Shown here: positions 49,525 to 57,967 of the stretch, in pieces
Layout: every line of letters begins with the position of its first letter
Numbering within the stretch: position 1 is the stretch's first letter
Assembly: GCA_040902305.1 (NCBI GenBank)
Contig: JBBDXN010000099.1
Coordinates: 42,143 to 106,142, forward strand
DNA: 64,000 nucleotides
Reading direction: 5' to 3'
Origin: CAMLFJ01 sp040902305
GTDB lineage: Bacteria; Methylomirabilota; Methylomirabilia; Rokubacteriales; CSP1-6
Notes under the pieces: generated by a model
Told to the model about the DNA's origin: nothing
Seen by the model: the letters and a program-made list of their open reading frames with translations, nothing else
Databases searched by the model: none
Program-made: the position numbers and the translations under genes

Positions 49525-50214
49525 GTGAGCGACGCGGAGGCGACGATGGCGGCGCGTGTGTTCCGCTCCCTGCGCCGGCATCCGTCCGGGGCGTTGCTGG
49601 CCGTGCAGCTGCTCGGTCTGCTGCTGTATCCGCTGATGGAGAAGACCGGCGCCGGCCGGGCCCTGTTCGGCACGTTCGGCGTGGTGGTCCTGGCGCTGGC
49701 GCTCTGGGTCGTCAATCGCAGCCCGACCGTCAACTGGATCGCGTGGCTGCTGGCGGCCCCGGCGGTGCTGCTGTCGCTGCTCGGGAGCTGGGGCGGCCCG
49801 CCCCAGTGGCTCGTGTGGGCGCACCTGCTGGAGAGCGCGCTCTACTTCTACACCGCCGCCGGCCTGATCGCCTACATGCTCGGCGACCATCGTGTCACCG
49901 CCGACGAGCTGCTCGCCGCCGGCGCCACCTTCACCCTGCTGGCGTGGGGGTTCGCCTTCGCCTACTCGGCCTGCCAGGCCCTCTCTCCGGGCAGCTTCAT
50001 CGCGGCGGTCGACGCCGGAGCGCCACGGAGCTGGATGGAGCTGCTGTTCCTCAGCTTCACCACGCTGTCCGGGGTCGGCCTCGGCGATGTCCTGCCGATC
50101 AGCGCGTGGGCGCGTGCGCTGGTGATGCTGGAGGAGTTCGCGGGGGTGATGTACATCGCGGTCGTGGTCTCGCGCCTGATCGGCCTGACCATCGTGCGCG
50201 CCGCGGGTCGCTAG
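49525..50214 (+). CDS. Two-helix-pore ion-channel family membrane protein
   Basis: 229 aa from GTG 49525 (GAGGGAGG upstream). Several helices; the C-terminal part has a pore loop WMELLFLSFTTLSGVGLGDVLPISAWARALVMLEEFAGVMYIAVVVSRLIGL, as in the Ion_trans_2 family. The filter reads S-G-V-G-L-G-D where K+ channels have T-(V/I)-G-(Y/F)-G-D, so selectivity may differ. Its TAG stop is part of the family A repeat at 50211. Confidence 0.82.
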   Translation: MSDAEATMAARVFRSLRRHPSGALLAVQLLGLLLYPLMEKTGAGRALFGTFGVVVLALALWVVNRSPTVNWIAWLLAAPAVLLSLLGSWGGPPQWLVWAHLLESALYFYTAAGLIAYMLGDHRVTADELLAAGATFTLLAWGFAFAYSACQALSPGSFIAAVDAGAPRSWMELLFLSFTTLSGVGLGDVLPISAWARALVMLEEFAGVMYIAVVVSRLIGLTIVRAAGR

Positions 50215-50287
50215 CCCGGACTATGCGTGAACACGGGCGCCACCCTCAGGGTGAGGGGGACACGCATTCGTGAATAGCGCGGGCTGG
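50211..50287. repeat. MITE-like element, family A, copy 6 (short internal-deletion form)
   Basis: 77 bp. The left end CTAGCCCGGACTATGCGTGA and 18 further bases are identical, inverted, to the right end of copy 5; the right end ATTCGTGAATAGCGCGGGCT matches copy 1. The middle is deleted. The right flank is CTGG, not CTAG. The left TAG is the channel gene's stop. Confidence 0.8.
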
Positions 50288-50292
50288 GGCGG

Positions 50293-51174
50293 TCAGGTCT
50301 GCAGATCACCCACCGCGGCGGCCAGGGCCTCGAGCTCGCCGCGCCACGACGCCGGCGTGACCAGCGGCCGCACGACGAACTTCGAGAAGCCGACCGCGAT
50401 GAACTGCTCGAGGAGCTTGCGCAGCGCGGGCAACCCCACCGGCGTGAGCTCGAGCGAGCGGGGGCGCCGGGCCGCCATCACGCGGGCGGTGGCCGGGTCG
50501 ATCGGCGCGCTCGCGTAGCCGACGCTCATGCCGAAGTGCTCGGGGCTGATCGAGCGCCCGGCCCGCGCCGCCGCGGCCTCGATCACCACGCGGCCCGCCG
50601 CCGCTTCGTCGGGCGTGCACAGCGAGGGCAGCCAGCCATCCGACAGCCGGCCGCAGCGGTCCAGCGCGGCGGGCACCGTGCCGCCCAGCCACACCTCGAG
50701 CGGCTGTTGCACCGGCAGAGGGGAGAGCTTGACGTCCCGGAGGGTGCCGGCCGGACCGTCGTGGCTCACCGTCTCGCCGGCCCACAGCCGCCGCAGCAGG
50801 GGCAGCGCCTCGTCGATGAAGGCCCCGCGCTGCTTGGGCTCGACGCCGATGGCCTCGCGCTCCGGCGCGTAGGTGAGCCCGGGGACCAGCGTCACGAGGA
50901 GGCGCCCCCGGGACAGCCGGTCCAGGCTCGCGAGCTGCTTGGCGAGCCGCAGGACATTGCGCCCCGGCAGGAGCATGGTGGTGCCGACCTTCAGGCGCGG
51001 ATTGCTGGCGGCGGCCCAGGCGAGACCCACCACCGGATCGAGCCCGGGCCCGGTCAGCACCTCCGAGAGCCAGAGGGAATCGAACCCCAGCTCCTCGAGG
51101 CCGGTGACCAGCTCGGCCATCGCCTCCATGCTCGGGGACGCGCCCGCGGCACCCACGCCGATGCGGATCTTCAT
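50293..51174 (-). CDS. LLM-class flavin-dependent oxidoreductase
   Basis: 293 aa TIM-barrel protein: MKIRIGVGAAGASPSMEAMAELVTGLEELGFDSLWLSEVLTGPGLDPVVGLAWAAASNPRLKVGTTMLLPGRNVLRLAKQLASLDRLSRGR is typical. Probably F420- or FMN-dependent; substrate unknown. Divergent from the exonuclease gene. Confidence 0.88.
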   Translation of the reverse strand: MKIRIGVGAAGASPSMEAMAELVTGLEELGFDSLWLSEVLTGPGLDPVVGLAWAAASNPRLKVGTTMLLPGRNVLRLAKQLASLDRLSRGRLLVTLVPGLTYAPEREAIGVEPKQRGAFIDEALPLLRRLWAGETVSHDGPAGTLRDVKLSPLPVQQPLEVWLGGTVPAALDRCGRLSDGWLPSLCTPDEAAAGRVVIEAAAARAGRSISPEHFGMSVGYASAPIDPATARVMAARRPRSLELTPVGLPALRKLLEQFIAVGFSKFVVRPLVTPASWRGELEALAAAVGDLQT

Positions 51175-51227
51175 GGCGGGTCCGATTCTACCGCGTCCGG
51201 CGGCGGCGCTGGCGTATCGTTCTTGCC

Positions 51228-52106
51228 GTGGTCGTCCATCTGATCGACGGCACGTACGAGCTGTTCCGCTACTTCCTCTCGCCGGCGGCGGTCTTCGACC
51301 GGAGCGCGCCGCCCGAGCTCCGGGCGGTGCGCGGCGTCGTCGCGTCGATCCTGGGCATGCTCGAGGGTAGCGCCACCCATCTGGGGGTGGCCACCGATCA
51401 CGTCATCGGATCGTTTCGCAACGCCCTCTGGCCCGGTTACAAGACGGGCGAGGGGATCGATCCGGTGCTGTACGCCCAGTTCCAGCCGCTGGAGGAGGCG
51501 CTGAGCGCGCTCGGGGTGGTCGTGTGGCCGATGGTCGAGCTCGAGGCCGATGATGCGTTGGCCGCCGCGGCGGCCCTGGCCGCGGCCGATCCGCGCGTGG
51601 ACCAGGTCGTCGTGTGCACGCCGGACAAGGATCTGGCCCAGTGCGTGCGAGGCGAGCGCGTCGTCCAGCTCGATCGGCGCCGGCGTGAGGTGCGCGACGA
51701 AGCGGAGGTGCGGCGGAAATTCGGCGTCCCTCCCGCATCGATCCCCGACTGGCTGGCGCTGGTGGGGGACAGTGCGGATGGTTACCCCGGTCTGCCCGGC
51801 TGGGGCGCGGCGTCCGCGGCGACGGTGCTCGCCCGCTATGGCCACCTCGAGCACATTCCGCCGCTCGCCACCGAGTGGGACGTGTCCGTGCGCGGAGCGG
51901 CGCGGCTGGCCGCGACGCTCACCGCGCAGCGCGAGCGCGCGCTGCTGTTCCGGACACTGGCCACGCTGCGCGCGGATGCGCCGATCGGCACCGACGTGGA
52001 CGGGCTCCGGTGGACCGGACCGAGCCCGGACTTTCCAACCTGGTCGCGGCGGCTCGGCACGCCGGCGCTTCACGAGCGCGCCGCGAAGCTGGCGCTCTCG
52101 CGCTGA
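51228..52106 (+). CDS. 5'-3' exonuclease / flap-endonuclease-like protein
   Basis: 292 aa from GTG 51228. VVHLIDGTYELFRYF start; acidic metal-site motifs MVELEADDALAAAAAL and VVVCTPDKDLAQCV; helix-hairpin-helix region IPDWLALVGDSADGYPGLPGWGAASAATVLARYG. This is the stand-alone form of the Pol I 5' nuclease domain, which processes flaps and RNA primers. No polymerase domain is attached. Confidence 0.9.
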   Translation: MVVHLIDGTYELFRYFLSPAAVFDRSAPPELRAVRGVVASILGMLEGSATHLGVATDHVIGSFRNALWPGYKTGEGIDPVLYAQFQPLEEALSALGVVVWPMVELEADDALAAAAALAAADPRVDQVVVCTPDKDLAQCVRGERVVQLDRRRREVRDEAEVRRKFGVPPASIPDWLALVGDSADGYPGLPGWGAASAATVLARYGHLEHIPPLATEWDVSVRGAARLAATLTAQRERALLFRTLATLRADAPIGTDVDGLRWTGPSPDFPTWSRRLGTPALHERAAKLALSR

Positions 52107-52112
52107 GCTCCG

Positions 52113-52496
52113 TCAGTCAGTGATGCACGCGGTGACCGTGATCTCCACGAGCAGGTCGGGCGAGTTCAACGAGGCGACGGTCACGGTGGTCCGCGCCGGC
52201 CGGTCGGTCGGGAAATACTTCGCGTACTCCTCGTTGTAGGCCGCCAGATCCTCGCGCCGGGTCAGGTGCGTCATCGCGCTCAACACGTTGTCGAGCGAGG
52301 TTCCCGCGGCGCCCAGGACCAGCTTGATCCGCTCGAGGGTGTTGCGGGTCTGCTCGCGGATGTCCCGGCCGACCTCGCCCGTCACGGGATGCCGTCCGGT
52401 CTGGCCGGCCACGAAGACGAGATTGCCGAACCGCGTCGCCGGCGACAGATTCGGGTTCGAGTGGGCGAGCTCGACCCTGACGATCTCTTTCCTCAC
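52113..52496 (-). CDS. Rid-family (RidA/YjgF) protein 1
   Basis: 127 aa from GTG 52496, overlapping the upstream ThDP gene's stop (GTGA). LSPATRFGNLVFVAGQTG, the LGAAGTSLDNVLSAMTHL helix and RPARTTVTVASLNSPDLLVEITVTA; the Arg used for carboxylate binding in RidA imine deaminases is present (PAR). It may remove reactive enamine/imine intermediates or hydrolyse acyl groups in the operon's pathway. Last gene of the operon. Confidence 0.85.
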   Translation of the reverse strand: MRKEIVRVELAHSNPNLSPATRFGNLVFVAGQTGRHPVTGEVGRDIREQTRNTLERIKLVLGAAGTSLDNVLSAMTHLTRREDLAAYNEEYAKYFPTDRPARTTVTVASLNSPDLLVEITVTACITD

Positions 52497-54037
52497 AGCG
52501 CGGCCTCGATCAGGCAGGGGCCGGAGGCGGCGAGGCCGGCCGCGAACTGCTTGTTGAACTCCTCCGCGGTGGTGGCGCGGCCGGCGGGCACGCCCATGCC
52601 GCGGGCCAGCGCGACCCAGTCCAGATCGGGGCGGCCGATGTCGAGCATGTCGGCCGCCTTGCGGCCCGGCGTGCCCGCCCCGACGCCGCTCAGCTCGTGC
52701 CGCAGGATCGCGTAGGTCCGATTGGCGAAGACCACCGTGGTCACGTCGAGCCCTTCGCGCGCCTGGGTCCACAGGGCCTGTAGCGTGTACATGCCGCTGC
52801 CGTCGCCCTCGAGGCACACCACCTTGCGGTCGGGGCAGGCGACGGCGGCGCCGGTGGCCAGCGGCATCCCGAGGCCGATCGAGCCGCCCATGTTGTTCAT
52901 CCAGTCGTGGGGCGGGGCCCCCGCGGTCTGCTTGAAGAAACCGCGCCCGGTGGTGACCGACTCGTCCGCGACGATGGCGCCCTCGGGCAGGAGCGCGCCG
53001 AGCGCGGCCGCCAGCGTGTCGGGCGTCAGCGCGCCGGTGGGCAGGGCGGGCCGATGAGCTTGCTGGACCACCTCGCCGTTTTTCCTCGCTCCGACGACGT
53101 CGGCCAGCGCCTCCAGGGCGCCGATCGAATCCTCGCCGAGCGTCGAGAGCTGGTGCACCCGGCAGCCGTCGGGCGTCAGCACGCTGGGCTTGTCGGGGTA
53201 GGCGAAGAAGGCCACCGGCGCCTTGGCGCCGACCAGGATGAGGTGGCGCACGTCCTTGAGCACGGCCAGCGCCTGGTCCACCGGGTAGGGCAGGCGCTCG
53301 ATCGGCACGCGCCCCGCGCCGCGCTGGATGCGCGCGTTCGAGCCCTGGGCGATGAGGCGCGCGCCGGTGGTGGCGGCGATGCGCCCGGCCAGCGCGAGGC
53401 CGCGCTCGCGCACCGCCAGGCCGGTCAGCATGAGCATGGCCGGCTCGCCCGAGCGCAGCGCCTTGGCGCAGCGCTCCACCGCATCGGCGGGGACGGGAGT
53501 GGGCCCGGCCACCGGCGGGACCGGCGCGACGCCGTCGGCTTCGTTCCACGCGGTGTCGGCGGGCAGGATGAGCGTCGCGACCTGGCCCGGCGCGGTGCGC
53601 GCCGCGGCGATGGCGGCCGCGCCGTCGATCGCGACCGCCCGCGCGCTCGGGGAGGTGCGTACCCACGCCGAGACCGGGCGGGCGATGCCCTCGATGTCGG
53701 ACGTCAGCGGGGCGTCGTGCTTGATGTGGTAGGTCGCGTGCTCGCCGACGATGTTGACGATGCCCGAGCTGGCCTTGCGCGCGTTGTGGAGGTTCGCGAG
53801 CCCGTTGCCGAGGCCGGGCCCGAGGTGCAGCAGGGTGGCCGCCGGCTTGTCGGCCATGCGCCAGTAGCCGTCGGCCGCGCCGGTGACCACGCCCTCGAAG
53901 AGGCCGAGCACGCAGCGGATGCCGTCGACCTTGTCCAGCGCGGCCACGAAGTGCATCTCCGACGTGCCGGGGTTGGTGAAGCACACGTTGACCCCGCCGG
54001 CCACCAGGGTTCGCACCAGGCTCTCCGCACCGTTCAT
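52493..54037 (-). CDS. Thiamine-diphosphate-dependent enzyme (acetolactate synthase / benzoylformate decarboxylase-like)
   Basis: 514 aa with three ThDP domains: PYR domain VCFTNPGTSEMHFVAALD with catalytic Glu in LGLFEGVVTGAADGYWR; central domain; PP domain with the ThDP motif CLEGDGSGMYTLQALWTQAREGLDVTTVVFAN (GDG...N). The family decarboxylates 2-oxo acids or ligates the resulting aldehyde. Next to a CoA transferase it recalls oxalate-type pathways, but the sequence is of the unassigned IlvB/MdlC-like branch rather than oxalyl-CoA decarboxylase. It overlaps both neighbours by 4 bp. Confidence 0.88.
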   Translation of the reverse strand: MNGAESLVRTLVAGGVNVCFTNPGTSEMHFVAALDKVDGIRCVLGLFEGVVTGAADGYWRMADKPAATLLHLGPGLGNGLANLHNARKASSGIVNIVGEHATYHIKHDAPLTSDIEGIARPVSAWVRTSPSARAVAIDGAAAIAAARTAPGQVATLILPADTAWNEADGVAPVPPVAGPTPVPADAVERCAKALRSGEPAMLMLTGLAVRERGLALAGRIAATTGARLIAQGSNARIQRGAGRVPIERLPYPVDQALAVLKDVRHLILVGAKAPVAFFAYPDKPSVLTPDGCRVHQLSTLGEDSIGALEALADVVGARKNGEVVQQAHRPALPTGALTPDTLAAALGALLPEGAIVADESVTTGRGFFKQTAGAPPHDWMNNMGGSIGLGMPLATGAAVACPDRKVVCLEGDGSGMYTLQALWTQAREGLDVTTVVFANRTYAILRHELSGVGAGTPGRKAADMLDIGRPDLDWVALARGMGVPAGRATTAEEFNKQFAAGLAASGPCLIEAAL

Positions 54038-55269
54038 CGTGATCTCCTCGGGCTCGGGTCAGGGTCTCCGCGCGCCGGACCGATGGCGCCGGCGGCGCGC
54101 AGGGTGGCGATCTCGGCGGCGTCCAGGCCGAGCAGATCGTGCAGGACCGCATCGGTGTGCTCGCCGAGCATCGGGGCCGGTGTCCGGACCGCGCCCGGCG
54201 TCTCCGAGAGCCGCACGGGCGCTCCGACCATCCGCACCTTGCCGGCGCGGGGATGGGCCATCTCCACCAGGGCTTCGCGGGCCACGACCTGGGGGTGCTC
54301 GACCACCTGGGCGATGTTGTTGATGGCGCCCATGGGGATGCCCTGGGCGAGGAGCAGGGGCTCCCATTCCTCGTAGGTGCGGGTCAGGAAGGCCTCCTGC
54401 AGCGTCGGGATCAGGGTGTCACGGTTCCGGGCGCGGTCGGCATTGGTGCGATAGCGCGGATCATCGGTCAGGTCCGGACGGCCGATCACGGGGCAGAACA
54501 CCTTCCAGAGCTTCTCGCTGCCCACGGCCAGCGCCAGATCTCGCGTCCTGGTGCGGAAGGTCTGGTACGGCAGCAGCGCCTTGTACGCGGTGCCCATCGG
54601 CCGCGGGAGCTCGCCGTCGGCGAAGTAGGCGCCGATCATGCTGCCGAGCAGCGAGAGCTGGCCCTCCAGCATCGAGACGTCGATGGCCTGGCCGCGGCCG
54701 GTCCGCTCCTTGACGCGCAGGGCGAGCATGATGCCGAAGGCGGCGTACATCCCCGCGGTCATGTCCGCGATGGAGACGCCGCAGCGCACCCCGTGTCCGC
54801 CCGGCTCCCCGGTGGCGCTGATCATCCCGCTCTCGGATTGAACTATAAGATCGAGCGCGGCGCGATCGCGATAGGGGCCGTCCTGGCCAAAGCCGGAGAC
54901 CGAGCAGTAGATGATGCCCGGCTTCCGCTCGCGGGCCGCTTCGTAGCCCAGGCCGAGCCGGGCGAGGGCGCCCACGCGGTAGTTCTCGAGCACGACGTCG
55001 CACTTGTCTATCAGCTGAAAGAAGAGACCCTTGCCTTCCGGGTGCTTCAGGTCGACCTCGATCCCTTGCTTGTTGCGATGCAGGCTCACGAAGTACGAGG
55101 TCTCGCCGCCCGGCAGGGGCGGCCCCCAGGCGCGGGCGATGTCGCCGGCGCCGGTGGGCTCGAGCTTGATGACCTGGGCGCCGAAGTCGGCCAGCATCGT
55201 GGAGCAGAACGGTCCCGCGAGGGCGTGGCTCAGGTCGAGGACCTTCACGTCTTCGAGCGGCATGCGCAT
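54034..55269 (-). CDS. CaiB/BaiF-family CoA transferase
   Basis: 411 aa. LEDVKVLDLSHALAGPFCSTMLADFGAQVIKLEPTGAGD start; catalytic Asp probably in RAALDLIVQSESGM (~169); C-terminal APMLGEHTDAVLHDLLGL. GGAGG precedes ATG 55269 (ATG 55263 is possible). It is coupled to the ThDP gene, which implies that one acts on the CoA thioester or free acid made by the other. Confidence 0.93.
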   Translation of the reverse strand: MRMPLEDVKVLDLSHALAGPFCSTMLADFGAQVIKLEPTGAGDIARAWGPPLPGGETSYFVSLHRNKQGIEVDLKHPEGKGLFFQLIDKCDVVLENYRVGALARLGLGYEAARERKPGIIYCSVSGFGQDGPYRDRAALDLIVQSESGMISATGEPGGHGVRCGVSIADMTAGMYAAFGIMLALRVKERTGRGQAIDVSMLEGQLSLLGSMIGAYFADGELPRPMGTAYKALLPYQTFRTRTRDLALAVGSEKLWKVFCPVIGRPDLTDDPRYRTNADRARNRDTLIPTLQEAFLTRTYEEWEPLLLAQGIPMGAINNIAQVVEHPQVVAREALVEMAHPRAGKVRMVGAPVRLSETPGAVRTPAPMLGEHTDAVLHDLLGLDAAEIATLRAAGAIGPARGDPDPSPRRSR

Positions 55270-55356
55270 CGAGCGGCCTCCGGTGACGGCGAGAGTGTCG
55301 CCGATCGTGCCAGAACACCCGGGGTCAGGTCAAACCACGATCGGGCCTGGCCGAGC

Positions 55357-55749
55357 CTACAGGACGGCGATCGCCTCGATCTCGATCAGGTAGTCGGGGT
55401 GCGAGAGCGAGCTGACCTCGACCATGGTCGAGGCCGGCCCCCGCGGGCCGAAGAACTCGTCGCGGACCACCCGGAAGTCCATGCGCCGGCGGACGTCCGT
55501 GACGTAGGTCGTGATCTTCACCACGTTCTGCAGGCTCCCGCCCGCGTGCTCGACCAGGGCCTGCACCGCGCCGAAGACCTGGCGAGCCTGGCCCATGAAG
55601 TCCCCGATGTGGTTCACGGTCCCGTCCGGGGCGTACGGCACCTGGCCGGCCAGGAAGAGGATCGTCTGGGCGCCGCTCACCTTGATGGCCTGGCTGTAGC
55701 TGGGCGTGTCGTAGACACCGGGGGCGCAGTACTTCTCGATGGTGGCCAT
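55357..55749 (-). CDS. Rid-family (RidA/YjgF) protein 2, lacking the canonical Arg
   Basis: 130 aa. The fold motifs are clear (ILFLAGQVPYAPDG, VVKITTYVTDVRRRMDF, VEVSSLSHPDYLIEIEAIAVL), but the position of the RidA substrate-binding Arg (P-A-R-x-x-V) reads P-A-S-T-M-V. It is therefore probably not a classical imine deaminase. Sits between MmgE/PrpD and the CoA transferase. Confidence 0.86.
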   Translation of the reverse strand: MATIEKYCAPGVYDTPSYSQAIKVSGAQTILFLAGQVPYAPDGTVNHIGDFMGQARQVFGAVQALVEHAGGSLQNVVKITTYVTDVRRRMDFRVVRDEFFGPRGPASTMVEVSSLSHPDYLIEIEAIAVL

Positions 55750-55772
55750 GTCCTCTCCTTCGAGCGTGTCGG

Positions 55773-57119
55773 TCAGCCGGCGGCGAGCGCGGTGATCGCG
55801 GTGACGTCGGGCAGGTCGCGCAGGCCGCGCAGCGTCGCGATCAGCCGGGCGACGCGCTCGGCGGGCAGCACGACCTCGGCGAGGCGCCGGAATTTGGCCT
55901 CGACCTCCTCGCGGGTCGCCGGGTTCTCCGGGGTCCCGCGCGCGGCGGCGACGCCGGCTTCGAGCACGCGCCCGTCCAGCAGGCGTACCGCCATGCGCGC
56001 GGCCCCGACGGCCAGCGCGGGGTCGGCTTCGGGCGTGACCCGCGCCATGACGCGCGCGACGTCGGGATCGCGCGGCCCGTGATCCGCGAACTCCGCCTCC
56101 CCGGCGTCGCCGCGCACGAGGCCCAGCGCCGCGCAGAACGCCACGCTGAACTTCGCCTCGAGGCCGGTCCGGGGCGCGCGCTGGTCGGCCACCTTGAGCA
56201 CGAGCGGGTGCACGCGGCAGAGCACGGCCTCGATCGCCTCGGGCGCGGGGGCCGAGCGGGCGCGGATCGCGCGGGCCGCGTCGACGGTGGCGTGAGTGAG
56301 GTGGCAGGCCGCGTAGAGCTTGGTGCTGTTGTCGAGGATCTCGAACCGCTTGCCCAGATCCTCGACGGCGCCGCCGACGTCGGTGAGCCCGAGGAACGTG
56401 TCGGGCAGCGAGCCGGGGCCGTCGAGCATGGCGGTGGCCGCGGTGAAGCCCTCCCGCGCCAGGAGCGCGGCCAGCAGCCCGTTCATCGCGGCCTTGCCGG
56501 GGTGCAGCGGCTTCGACATCGTCCCGAACGACCGGGTGAGGCCGGCCGCCTGCGTGCCCGCGATTCCGAGGGCGTGGGCCAGCCGGGCGCGGTCGAGGCC
56601 CAGCAGCCGCCCCGCCGCGGCGGCGGCGCCGAAGTGCCCGAGCACGCCGGTGGCGTGCCAGCCGCGGTCGGTGAGCCGGCGGCCCATGACGCGGCCGAGA
56701 CGCGTCTCGACCTCGAAGCCGGCGATGAAGGCGGTCAGCGCGTCCAGGCCGGAGCGGTGCCGCCACTCCGCGAGGGCCAGCACGACCGGCGCCACCGGAG
56801 CCGCGCCGTGCACGATCGAGGGCAGGTGGGTGTCGTCGAAGTCGAGCGCGTGCGACTGCGCGCCGTTCGCGAGCGACGCGAGGAGCGCGCTGGTGCGGCG
56901 GCGGCGGCCGATCACGGTCGCCTGGGGGGCGCCGCCGGCCGCGTCGATCACCGCGGAGAGCGCATCCGCGAGGGGCTCCGCGGCGCCCCGCAGGGTGGTG
57001 CCGAGCCAGTCGGTCAGCGAGCGCTCCGCCGCGTCCACCACCTCGGGAGGAACCGTCGCGGGCTCCAGGTCGAGCACGAACTCCACGAGGGCGCTCATCA
57101 CCGGGGTCTCGGCGCTCAC
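55773..57119 (-). CDS. MmgE/PrpD-family protein
   Basis: 448 aa from GTG 57119, overlapping the permease stop (GTGA). LTDWLGTTLRGAAEPL, the ANGAQSHALDFDDTHLPSIVHGAAPVAP signature and ATGVLGHFGAAAAAGRLLGLD fit the 2-methylcitrate/cis-aconitate decarboxylase superfamily (dehydratases, decarboxylases and isomerases of polycarboxylates). The exact reaction is unknown. Confidence 0.92.
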   Translation of the reverse strand: MSAETPVMSALVEFVLDLEPATVPPEVVDAAERSLTDWLGTTLRGAAEPLADALSAVIDAAGGAPQATVIGRRRRTSALLASLANGAQSHALDFDDTHLPSIVHGAAPVAPVVLALAEWRHRSGLDALTAFIAGFEVETRLGRVMGRRLTDRGWHATGVLGHFGAAAAAGRLLGLDRARLAHALGIAGTQAAGLTRSFGTMSKPLHPGKAAMNGLLAALLAREGFTAATAMLDGPGSLPDTFLGLTDVGGAVEDLGKRFEILDNSTKLYAACHLTHATVDAARAIRARSAPAPEAIEAVLCRVHPLVLKVADQRAPRTGLEAKFSVAFCAALGLVRGDAGEAEFADHGPRDPDVARVMARVTPEADPALAVGAARMAVRLLDGRVLEAGVAAARGTPENPATREEVEAKFRRLAEVVLPAERVARLIATLRGLRDLPDVTAITALAAG

Positions 57120-57967
57120 TTGATCGCCCCCACCGTGAAGCCCGCGATGAAGCGGTCCACGAAGAAGTTGTACAGGATGGCGATGGGCACGCTGGCGATG
57201 AAGCAGGCCGCCATCAGCGAGCCCCAGAAGTAGACGTCACCGCGAACCAGGAAGGTCGGCACGCCCACGCTCACCGTGTACTGCGACGCGCTGGAGATGA
57301 ACGTGAGGGCGTAGACGAACTCCTGGGTGACGAGCGTGAAGCTGAAGATGATCACGGTGAGGATGCCGGCCACCGAGATCGGGATCACGACCCGGACGAA
57401 GGCGCCGAAGCGGCTGAGGCCATCGATCATGGCCGCCTCCTCGACGTCGGGGGGGATCGCCTTGAAGAAGCCCATGAGGAGCCAGGTGCAGAACGGCACC
57501 GTGAAGGACGGATAGACCAGCACCAGGGACCAGAGCGAGTCCTGGAGCCCGAGGATCGCGATCAGGCGGGACAGGGGGATGAAGAGCAGGGTGGGGGGCA
57601 CGAGATAGGTGAGGAAGATCCCGATGCCGAGCTGCTCCCCCCAGCGGCCGGTGAGCCGGGCGAGGGCATAGCCGGCGGGGAGCGCCAGCGCGAGCGTGAT
57701 CGCGACCACGACGACGCCGACGAAGGCGGTGTTCCAGAGCCAGCGCACGTAGAGGGTGTCCTGGAAGAGCACCCGCAGGTTCTCGAGGGTGGGGGCCTCG
57801 TTGTAGATGAAGGGGTTGTTGCCGCGCCTCAGGAGGTCGCCGGTGCTCTTGAAGGTGGTGATCAGCATCCAGTAGAACGGGAAGGCGGTGAAGAGCATGA
57901 AGGCGCCGATGATCCCCGCGTGAGCGGTCCGGCCCGCCGCGCGTCGAGCCCAGCCCGGGTGGGCCAT
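57116..57967 (-). CDS. ABC transporter permease (MalG/UgpE type)
   Basis: 283 aa. Six helices; EAA loop EEAAMIDGLSRFGAFVRVVIPISVAGI; ends FVDRFIAGFTVGAIK, typical of carbohydrate-type (CUT1) importers. ATG 57967 shares one base with the previous gene's stop (TGATG). Confidence 0.93.
   Translation of the reverse strand: MAHPGWARRAAGRTAHAGIIGAFMLFTAFPFYWMLITTFKSTGDLLRRGNNPFIYNEAPTLENLRVLFQDTLYVRWLWNTAFVGVVVVAITLALALPAGYALARLTGRWGEQLGIGIFLTYLVPPTLLFIPLSRLIAILGLQDSLWSLVLVYPSFTVPFCTWLLMGFFKAIPPDVEEAAMIDGLSRFGAFVRVVIPISVAGILTVIIFSFTLVTQEFVYALTFISSASQYTVSVGVPTFLVRGDVYFWGSLMAACFIASVPIAILYNFFVDRFIAGFTVGAIK

Noticed and set aside
52493..55269. Oxalate degradation pair (oxalyl-CoA decarboxylase plus formyl-CoA transferase)
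   Set aside because: The ThDP enzyme's N-terminus and cofactor-domain motifs do not match oxalyl-CoA decarboxylase; only the gene pairing is similar.
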